Part shown: piece by piece, positions 1 through 7,010 of the stretch
How the letters are laid out: every line of letters starts with the position of its first letter
Numbering within the stretch: the first letter of the stretch is position 1
Assembly (NCBI GenBank): GCA_019038735.1
Contig: JAHOYW010000201.1
Location: 1 to 7,010, forward strand
Reading direction: 5' to 3'
DNA: 7,010 nt
Source: Victivallales bacterium
GTDB lineage: Bacteria; Verrucomicrobiota; Lentisphaeria; Victivallales; Victivallaceae
Translations under genes and position numbers: made by a program
Notes under the pieces: generated by a model
Database searches by the model: none
Seen by the model: only the letters and a program-made list of their open reading frames with translations
Told to the model about the DNA's origin: nothing

Positions 1-315
1 TTTGGAAATTTAGGTGAAATGGCCGGCCTTATGAAAAAGGCAAAAGATATGAAAGCGAATATTGGCAAAATAAAAGAAGAAATCGCTTCCAGTGAATTTT
101 ACGGTACTTGTCCCGGCGACAAAGTTACTGCTGTCATTAGTGGAGATTTTCAAGTCCGTCAAATCAAGATTGCTCCAGACGCAAGTGCTGACACTGAGGC
201 TCTCGAAGAGCTGGTCAAAACCGCTATCAATAGCGCGGTAGCATCAGCTCAGGTCAATATTCAGGAAAAAATGAAAGAAGTTACCGGTGGATTAAATATC
301 CCCGGATTATTCTAA
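1..315 (+). CDS. ybaB: YbaB/EbfC family nucleoid-associated protein (5' end cut by window edge)
   Basis: This is a small DNA-binding protein of the YbaB/EbfC family; relatives form dimers that bind DNA and associate with the nucleoid. The frame is open from base 1, and the residues before the first internal ATG (19-21) read FGNLGE followed by MAGLMKKAKDM. That matches the usual family N-terminus, in which Met-Phe-Gly leads into a Gly/Leu-rich stretch and then a Met-Lys-rich helix. The real start codon is therefore almost certainly just before base 1, and an ATG at 19 would give a shortened protein. The helical N-terminus, the central beta segment (VTAVISGDFQVRQIKI) and the C-terminal GGLNIPGLF ending are all family-like. 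The full length would be about 105 residues, normal for the family. It lies 72 bp upstream of recR, the usual dnaX-ybaB-recR order, so it probably acts alongside recombination and repair. The family assignment is confident; its exact role here is inferred. Confidence 0.93.
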   Translation, partial: FGNLGEMAGLMKKAKDMKANIGKIKEEIASSEFYGTCPGDKVTAVISGDFQVRQIKIAPDASADTEALEELVKTAINSAVASAQVNIQEKMKEVTGGLNIPGLF

Positions 316-325
316 AAAGCTAAAG

Positions 326-345
326 CACGGCTAGAGACAGCCGTG
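326..345 (+). other. Stem-loop between ybaB and recR
   Basis: A perfect 7-bp inverted repeat (CACGGCT at 326-332, AGCCGTG at 339-345) encloses the 6-nt loop AGAGAC. A further AGC/GCT pairing (318-320 with 346-348) is possible across a bulge. There is no T-run after it, so it does not look like an intrinsic terminator. It may be an RNA processing or stability element inside a ybaB-recR transcript, or may have no function. Confidence 0.4.
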
Positions 346-387
346 GCTACATTGCCTTAAATTTAATATGCCGCAAATGAGACTTAA

Positions 388-996
388 ATGCTTGAATTTA
401 AATATCCTGAAGCACTTGAAGAAATTATTGTTCACCTAAAACGTTTGCCGGGAATCGGCAAACGCACAGCTGAACGTCTAGCTCTTGCCATGCTCAAATG
501 GAAAGGCGAAAAAATCATTGCTTTTGGTGAATCTCTCGAAAAATTACCTTTAGCGGTAACATTTTGTCCTGACTGCGGCGGTCTCGCGGAGGATGACAAG
601 AAATGTTTAATCTGCCAGGCTCATAACCGCGACACAAAATTGCTTTGTGTAGTTGAAGATTTCAATCAAATAATGTCCATAGAGAACAGCAGTTTTTTCA
701 AAGGTCTTTACCATGTCCTCGGCGGCAAGTTAAGTCCGCTCGAAAACCGTTCCGCCTCTGACCTGAATATAGACACTCTCCTCGAACGCATTGACAAGCT
801 TGAAGTACAAGAAATAATTTTGGCATTAAGCCCCGATGTTGAGGGGCAAGCCACTGCGGTATATATCGCTAATCTGCTTAAAAACAAAGAGATAAAAGTT
901 ACTCGTTTAGCGCAGGGATTACCTGCCGGAGCGGATATTTCTTTTGCCGACGCGGCAACAATCGGAGCAGCTCTCTCGGGGCGCAGAAATCTTTAA
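388..996 (+). CDS. recR: Recombination mediator protein RecR
   Basis: RecR works with RecO (and RecF) to load RecA onto SSB-coated single-stranded gaps in the cytoplasm. The 202-residue length matches the family (E. coli about 201). Domains in order: a helix-hairpin-helix with LPGIGKRTAERLA near residues 20-32; a four-cysteine zinc finger with C60, C63, C73 and C76; a TOPRIM domain from about residue 86, with the acidic E90 in LCVVED and D150/E152 in SPDVEG; and the C-terminal segment LAQGLPAGADISFADAATIG near 174-193, where the family has its Walker B-like region, ending in LSGRR. All expected residues are present, so the protein looks functional. An in-frame TAA at 385-387 directly precedes the ATG, so the start cannot be further upstream. 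No clear Shine-Dalgarno sequence is seen, only a weak purine stretch (gaga), which is unusual next to the good sites of gyrB and the TPR gene. It follows ybaB and is probably co-transcribed with it. Confidence 0.97.
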   Translation: MLEFKYPEALEEIIVHLKRLPGIGKRTAERLALAMLKWKGEKIIAFGESLEKLPLAVTFCPDCGGLAEDDKKCLICQAHNRDTKLLCVVEDFNQIMSIENSSFFKGLYHVLGGKLSPLENRSASDLNIDTLLERIDKLEVQEIILALSPDVEGQATAVYIANLLKNKEIKVTRLAQGLPAGADISFADAATIGAALSGRRNL

Positions 997-1013
997 ATCT
1001 TTTATTCTTTTAT

Positions 1014-1038
1014 AAAAAAAACCGGATTGACCTCCGGT
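1014..1038 (-). terminator. Possible intrinsic terminator for minus-strand transcription, left end of palindrome
   Basis: Read on the minus strand, the 5-bp stem ACCGG/CCGGT (1034-1038 with 1021-1025) with an 8-nt loop is followed by seven T residues (1020 down to 1014). It mirrors the plus-strand signal at the other end of the palindrome. The stem is short, so strength is uncertain, and no minus-strand gene is seen that would need it. Confidence 0.4.
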
Positions 1039-1066
1039 CGCTGGTCCAACGGGCGAAAGCGTTGGT

Positions 1067-1085
1067 CGCTAATCTCCAATTAGCG
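1067..1085. repeat. Left-arm hairpin 3 of the palindrome
   Basis: A perfect 7-bp stem (CGCTAAT with ATTAGCG) encloses the 5-nt loop CTCCA. Its counterpart in the right arm (1395-1413) has the complementary loop but a stem changed at three base pairs, each change matched on the other side of the stem. Confidence 0.8.
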
Positions 1086-1146
1086 AAACTTAAGCGGCAT
1101 TTTTGCCGCGCAATAGACCCAGTCCTCTCTCGAAACGCGAGGCTTG

Positions 1147-1171
1147 CAAAAATAAGCTTGCGATATTTTTG
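1147..1171. repeat. Left-arm hairpin 6 of the palindrome
   Basis: An 8-bp stem (CAAAAATA at 1147-1154 with TATTTTTG at 1164-1171) encloses the 9-nt loop AGCTTGCGA. The mirror position in the right arm (1310-1332) holds a hairpin with the same loop length and the same stem register but a largely different stem sequence. Confidence 0.75.
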
Positions 1172-1201
1172 AAAGATGCGAGCGTCGAGCCACGAAAAAC
1201 T

Positions 1202-1268
1202 TGGAGGGCGAAAGTCTCTTGAGCCGAATATGGAAAACTCCAACGGCTCGACAGAGTCTCGCCCTCCA
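1202..1268. repeat. Central hairpin of the palindrome
   Basis: Arms 1202-1226 and 1244-1268 (25 nt each) are inverted copies starting with TGGAGGGCGA and ending with GAGCCG, with four differences between them; one of these leaves a G-T wobble. The 17-nt loop includes a smaller TGGA/TCCA pairing (1231-1234 with 1239-1242). Paired positions here sum to 2470, so the centre is shifted by 10 nt from the outer arms because the right spacer (1269-1289) is 10 nt longer than the left one (1191-1201). Confidence 0.75.
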
Positions 1269-1309
1269 CTTTAATCATTGATATTGACCGCTCGACGCTC
1301 GCATCTTTG

Positions 1310-1332
1310 TTTAACCAAGCTTCGCGGTTAAA
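1310..1332. repeat. Right-arm hairpin 6 of the palindrome
   Basis: A perfect 7-bp stem (TTTAACC at 1310-1316 with GGTTAAA at 1326-1332) encloses the 9-nt loop AAGCTTCGC. It sits exactly opposite the left-arm hairpin at 1147-1171, but five of the seven stem pairs are different. Confidence 0.75.
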
Positions 1333-1394
1333 AAAAGCCTCGCTTTTCGAGTAAGGAGTTGGTCTAATGCGCGGCGAAAATGCCGCTTAAGTTT

Positions 1395-1413
1395 CGACCA
1401 TTGGAGATGGTCG
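1395..1413. repeat. Right-arm hairpin 3 of the palindrome
   Basis: A perfect 7-bp stem (CGACCAT with ATGGTCG) encloses the loop TGGAG, the complement of the left-arm loop CTCCA. Three consecutive base pairs differ from the left-arm stem at 1067-1085, and all three remain paired. Confidence 0.8.
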
Positions 1414-1441
1414 ACCAACGCTTTCGCCCGTTGGACCAGCG

Positions 1442-1465
1442 ACCGGAGGTCAATCCGGTTTTTTT
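1442..1465 (+). terminator. Possible intrinsic terminator, right end of palindrome
   Basis: The 5-bp stem ACCGG (1442-1446) with CCGGT (1455-1459), with an 8-nt loop, is followed directly by six T residues (1460-1465). It could end transcription coming through recR and separate it from gyrB. The stem is short for a strong terminator. In RNA it would compete with the 54-bp pairing to the far arm, which also ends next to the same U-run and could terminate by itself. Confidence 0.5.
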
Positions 1466-1522
1466 ACTTTTCTCTCTTTTTCTTCAAAATACGCCCAAAA
1501 CACTGCCTTCTTTGCTTGCAAA

Positions 1523-1538
1523 ACTGCATATATGCAGT
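1523..1538. promoter_or_regulatory. Perfect 16-bp dyad upstream of gyrB-recA, candidate operator
   Basis: ACTGCATATATGCAGT is a perfect palindrome ending 45 bp before the gyrB start. A second dyad, TTTGC-TT-GCAAA (1511-1522), abuts it. The rest of 1466-1583 is AT-rich with no convincing sigma-70 promoter: TTGCAA at 1516 and TTTAAT at 1542 are 20 bp apart, too wide to call. The CTG...CAG ends and AT centre resemble E. coli-type LexA boxes, but the half-site spacing is 2 bp shorter (CTG-N8-CAG instead of CTG-N10-CAG). A binding site for a dimeric regulator is plausible; LexA is only a guess based on recA being downstream. Confidence 0.45.
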
Positions 1539-1559
1539 AGCTTTAATAAAACAATTTAA

Positions 1560-4115
<2,556 letters not shown>

Positions 4116-4131
4116 TTTGGAGTACTAGAAA

Positions 4132-5202
4132 ATGGCTAAAGAAAAAAGACCACCGATAAAAGCATGGGACAAAGACGCGGATCGCAATAAAGATCTGGAA
4201 ATCGCTTTAAGTCAGATAGAAAAAACTTATGGACAAGGCGCCATCATGCGTCTTGGTGATGACGCGAGAATGTTTGGTGATATACCAACAATCAGCACTG
4301 GTGCTTTGGGACTGGATATTGCTTTGGGTGTTGGCGGTTTGCCACGAGGCAGAATTATTGAAGTTTTCGGTCCTGAATCTTCAGGTAAAACAACTTTGTG
4401 CCTGCATGTTATTGCTAACGCGCAACGTGCCGGCGGTACCGCCGCGATTATTGATGCTGAACATGCTATTGATCCTGTTTACGCGAGAAAAATTGGCGTT
4501 GACACTGATAAATTATTGATTTCGCAACCTGATTGCGGTGAAGATGCTTTGAATATTACTGATACACTTGTCCGCAGTAACGCTGTTGACGTTCTGATTA
4601 TTGACTCGGTCGCGGCACTGATTCCACGAGCTGAGCTCGAAGGTCAGATGGGCGATTCTCATATGGGACTGCATGCGCGTTTAATGTCTCAGGCATTACG
4701 TAAGCTTGCCGGAGCCGCGAACCGGAGCCGCACCTGTATTATTTTCACCAACCAGATTCGTATGAAGATTGGTGTAATGTTCGGCAGTCCGGAAACGACT
4801 ACTGGTGGTAACGCTTTGAAATTTTATTCATCAATCCGTATGGATATTCGCCGCATAGGTCAAATCAAAAATGCTGCCGGCGATGTCCTTGGGAACCGTA
4901 CCCGGGTCAAAGTTATTAAAAATAAAATGGCACCGCCTTTTAGAATCACTGAATTTGATATTATTTATTCCGAAGGTATTTCCCGTGCAGGTTCTATTCT
5001 TGATGTTGCCTTGGATAATGAAGTTATAGAAAAACGTGGATCATGGTTCTCCTTCGACGGCGAACAGCTTGGTCAGGGACGCGAAGCCACCAAGACTATT
5101 CTTCAGGAAGATGCTGAAATGCAGAAAAAAGTTCTTACGGCAATCAATGAAAAGCTTAATCCAAAAGCAGAAGAAGGTTCAATCGCGACGGAAGAAGCTT
5201 AA
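4132..5202 (+). CDS. recA: Recombinase RecA
   Basis: RecA forms ATP-dependent filaments on single-stranded DNA, drives strand exchange and triggers LexA self-cleavage in the SOS response. Visible: Walker A GPESSGKT (80-87); catalytic E110 in DAEHAIDP; Walker B VLIIDS (154-159); DNA-binding loop L1 around 170-179 ([10 protein letters not shown]); Q208 and loop L2 with [17 protein letters not shown] (207-223); and the C-terminal domain with [16 protein letters not shown] (303-318). The 356-residue length is normal. The N-terminus is about 14 residues longer than in E. coli, and the C-terminal tail is only mildly acidic ([11 protein letters not shown]). The ATG follows GGAG (4119-4122), and an in-frame TAG at 4126-4128 rules out an earlier start. 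It lies 16 bp after gyrB with no promoter or terminator in between, so translation from a shared gyrB-recA mRNA is likely. No recX homologue follows in the window. Confidence 0.98.
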   Translation: MAKEKRPPIKAWDKDADRNKDLEIALSQIEKTYGQGAIMRLGDDARMFGDIPTISTGALGLDIALGVGGLPRGRIIEVFGPESSGKTTLCLHVIANAQRAGGTAAIIDAEHAIDPVYARKIGVDTDKLLISQPDCGEDALNITDTLVRSNAVDVLIIDSVAALIPRAELEGQMGDSHMGLHARLMSQALRKLAGAANRSRTCIIFTNQIRMKIGVMFGSPETTTGGNALKFYSSIRMDIRRIGQIKNAAGDVLGNRTRVKVIKNKMAPPFRITEFDIIYSEGISRAGSILDVALDNEVIEKRGSWFSFDGEQLGQGREATKTILQEDAEMQKKVLTAINEKLNPKAEEGSIATEEA

Positions 5203-5234
5203 TTTTAGCAGTTTTGTTTCTCAAAGGGATATAT

Positions 5235-7010
5235 ATGTTAAAATCATTTCATAGCAAAACTCTACTGAAGACAAGTATAGCTATATTTTTATCTTGTATT
5301 TTTTGCGGTCTTTCCGCGCAGGACTCAGCACGTTTACGTGCTCTTGGCGATGCCGCGCTCAAGGTTCAGGATTACAAGCGGGCTGTTAAATTTTATACGC
5401 TTTATAAAACAGCTTCGGTAAAAAATAAAATAAAGCTGGAAGATGCTTATACACGCTTGCTCACAGCATATATAAATGCCTCAAACATACCTGAAGCAAA
5501 ACGTGAACTTGCTGATTTCTCCAAAGCTTTTCCTCTTACTAGAAAGAATTTAAAAGTTCTCTATCAGGCACGTATTTTCATATTTGAGCATAAATACAAA
5601 GAGGCTGAAACCCTATTAGGCACAACCCTGAAGGGAAAAATCAAGCAGGATGATTTATATTTTCAGCTCCTTTCGGCTTTAGGTCTCAGCATGAGGCGTC
5701 AGAAACGCTGGCAGGACGCGGCAAAAATTTACGGTTTGCTGGAAGAACAGACAAAGGACAATGCCTGGAAATTTACCGCCTTCCAGCAGAAATTATTTTG
5801 CTTGATTATGGGTGGAGATTTAATAAAAAGCAAGAAACTTTTTGCCGAGAGTACAAAATTCAACCGCCATGCAAATTACTCTCAACTGAAATTGCTTCTA
5901 TTGCTGCAAATGATTAAAGAAAAAAGATTTTCTGAATTGCGCAATACCTACACAGAAGTCATGAAAACTATCGCAGCCGGTCCAAATCCTCTGGTATATA
6001 AAATTTCCCAAATTGCGATAAAACATTTTATGGAAAATGACAATCTCAAGGATGCGGTAATATTTTTACGTGATGCTTTCAAATTCGCGCCAAGCGATCA
6101 GGAACGCAAAACAAGTTTGCTTTTGCTCGTGAATACCTATGTCAAGATCAAGCAGAACAAGCTGGCAATCAAAGCAGCTTTAAAATATATTCAATTATAT
6201 TATTCTGATCCAAAAACTCTGGAAGTTCAGCTTCAATGCGCCCGTTTGATGGCTTTAGAAAAACAATATTCAGAATCACTTGCGATTTATACCACCATGC
6301 TCAAGGAATCTCGTCTAAGCACTGAACAGCGTATTACCGTTGCCCGTGAATCGGCTCTCATCTACGAATTCACCGGCTCTCCTAATAAAGCAATCCGCAT
6401 GTTATCAATAATTTATAATATAGCCAATACAGATGCTCAAAGAATGGAAGGAAAATATCTGGAAGGTCAATTATATTACAAGAACAAAGAATTTGCTGAA
6501 GCCGCCGCCGCATTTGAAGAAGTGATGATCCAGAAATCTCCATGGCAGGCACTTGGCAGTTATTGGGCTCTGCAAGCTCAACTTCAATTGAAAAATTACA
6601 GAAAAGCTTTGTATATAGCGGAAGAGTTATCTAAGGATAAAAAGAATAAGCAATTTTCCTCAAGCGGTCAATACTATTCAGCATATTGTCAGGAGCAGCT
6701 TGGCAAGACAGATGAAGCTTTCAAGAATTATCAAATTTACTCTAAGCTTTTTCCTAAAGATAAATATGTTCCAATGGCAATATTTGCTGCTGGTAAAATT
6801 CTATTTTCGCAGAAAAAATTTGCTGAAGTAATAGAGATGTTCAAAGATTTTTCGACAAAATATCCCAAAAATGCCTTTGCGCCTAATGCATTATATAAAA
6901 TTATTTTTGCTTACTATCAACTCCATAAGTGGGATGAGATGGAACAAGCTATTCGCTTGCTGGTCAAGAAATATCCTTACTCCAATTACTGTATTGCTGC
7001 AGAATTCTGG
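5235..7010 (+). CDS. Exported tetratricopeptide-repeat protein (3' end beyond window)
   Basis: The frame is open for 592 codons up to the last base and has no stop, so the gene continues past the window. The start ATG follows AAAGGGA (5223-5229). Residues 1-28 look like a signal peptide: basic residues near the N-terminus, then a hydrophobic stretch (IAIFLSCIFCGL), then a likely cut after LSA before QDS. C21 after FLS is a poor lipobox, so a soluble periplasmic or outer-membrane-associated protein is favoured over a lipoprotein. From about residue 33 the protein is almost entirely paired amphipathic helices of TPR type, for example ALGDAALKVQDYKRAVKFY (36-54), EGQLYYKNKEFAEAAAAFEE (about 410-430) and the region from about 475 to the end with KYPKNAFAPNALYKI. 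That last part resembles CpoB/YbgF- and BamD-like TPR proteins of the envelope. Specific function is unknown; TPR arrays usually bind proteins or peptides. It begins 32 bp after recA with no visible hairpin terminator, so read-through is plausible. Confidence 0.88.
   Translation, partial: MLKSFHSKTLLKTSIAIFLSCIFCGLSAQDSARLRALGDAALKVQDYKRAVKFYTLYKTASVKNKIKLEDAYTRLLTAYINASNIPEAKRELADFSKAFPLTRKNLKVLYQARIFIFEHKYKEAETLLGTTLKGKIKQDDLYFQLLSALGLSMRRQKRWQDAAKIYGLLEEQTKDNAWKFTAFQQKLFCLIMGGDLIKSKKLFAESTKFNRHANYSQLKLLLLLQMIKEKRFSELRNTYTEVMKTIAAGPNPLVYKISQIAIKHFMENDNLKDAVIFLRDAFKFAPSDQERKTSLLLLVNTYVKIKQNKLAIKAALKYIQLYYSDPKTLEVQLQCARLMALEKQYSESLAIYTTMLKESRLSTEQRITVARESALIYEFTGSPNKAIRMLSIIYNIANTDAQRMEGKYLEGQLYYKNKEFAEAAAAFEEVMIQKSPWQALGSYWALQAQLQLKNYRKALYIAEELSKDKKNKQFSSSGQYYSAYCQEQLGKTDEAFKNYQIYSKLFPKDKYVPMAIFAAGKILFSQKKFAEVIEMFKDFSTKYPKNAFAPNALYKIIFAYYQLHKWDEMEQAIRLLVKKYPYSNYCIAAEFW

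Larger units (their letters stand above)
1015..1465. repeat. Large interrupted palindrome made of nested hairpins; no recognised family
   Basis: The arms 1015-1190 and 1290-1465 (176 nt each) are inverted copies in one register: paired positions always sum to 2480. The outer 54 nt (1015-1068 with 1412-1465) are perfectly complementary. The next 77 nt (1069-1145) differ at 13 positions. The following 26 nt (1146-1171) are unrelated in sequence but both form hairpins, and the innermost 19 nt (1172-1190 with 1290-1308) are again perfect. Each arm also contains its own short hairpins, at 1021-1038, 1046-1065, 1067-1085, 1094-1109, 1129-1141 and 1147-1171, with counterparts in the right arm. There is no coding capacity I would trust and no transposase. 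Flanks show no clear target-site duplication: TA lies at both edges but next to homopolymer runs. It could be a MITE-like element, two inverted copies of a palindromic repeat, or a structured RNA gene. That the structure exists is certain; its identity is not known. Confidence 0.9.

Noticed and set aside
368..439. 23-codon open frame starting at the ATG at 368 and overlapping the start of recR
   Set aside because: It has no ribosome site and no recognisable product, and it runs over recR codons in another frame.
1010..1278. Two minus-strand open frames of 62-77 codons across the left arm and centre of the palindrome
   Set aside because: They overlap each other in different frames, lie wholly in inverted-repeat hairpin DNA, and their translations show no domain or family pattern. 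Open frames here are a by-product of the repeat.
1015..1465. Integron attC site, retron RNA or CRISPR array as an explanation for the palindrome
   Set aside because: There is no attC-type core sites at the ends, no reverse transcriptase or integrase gene in the window, and no regularly spaced direct repeats.
1005..1475. Target-site duplication that would prove a mobile-element insertion
   Set aside because: The flanks share only TA next to A- or T-runs and loose T-rich sequence, which is too weak to count as a duplication.
1516..1547. Sigma-70 promoter with TTGCAA and TTTAAT for gyrB
   Set aside because: The spacing is 20 bp and both hexamers are imperfect. A promoter must exist somewhere here, but I cannot place it.

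Overview
The window reads as a chromosomal DNA-repair and DNA-topology neighbourhood of a Gram-negative bacterium, with every gene on the + strand. Two features point to a Gram-negative cell: GyrB has the long insertion between its TOPRIM domain and the [10 protein letters not shown] motif, as in E. coli, and the last gene encodes a protein with an export signal and TPR repeats. Moderate GC, the protein flavour of GyrB, RecA and YbaB, and the unusual gyrB-recA order suggest the PVC group, perhaps Lentisphaerota or Verrucomicrobiota. That placement is an impression from sequence reading, not a computed assignment.

Layout. Bases 1-315 hold the end of ybaB, whose start codon lies just outside the window. 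Bases 388-996 hold recR. These two normally follow dnaX, which is probably upstream. Bases 997-1583 have no credible gene. Most of that gap (1015-1465) is one very large interrupted palindrome built from nested hairpins. It is followed by a short leader with a perfect 16-bp dyad (1523-1538). gyrB (1584-4115) and recA (4132-5202) then lie 16 bp apart and look like one operon. A TPR protein gene begins 32 bp after recA with no visible terminator between them, and runs off the right edge.

How the genes fit together. YbaB/EbfC binds DNA; RecR loads RecA at gaps together with RecO (and RecF); GyrB is the ATPase half of gyrase; RecA is the recombinase and SOS co-protease. Putting gyrB and recA in one transcript would link supercoiling capacity to recombination and SOS. 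The 16-bp dyad in front of them is the best candidate operator.

The most interesting object is the 1015-1465 palindrome. Its two 176-nt arms are in perfect register. The outer 54 bp are identical. In two places the arms differ in sequence while each arm keeps its own local hairpin through paired changes. This suggests that the small hairpins inside each arm matter (or are repeatedly copied), rather than one long rod. I do not recognise it as a named element family.
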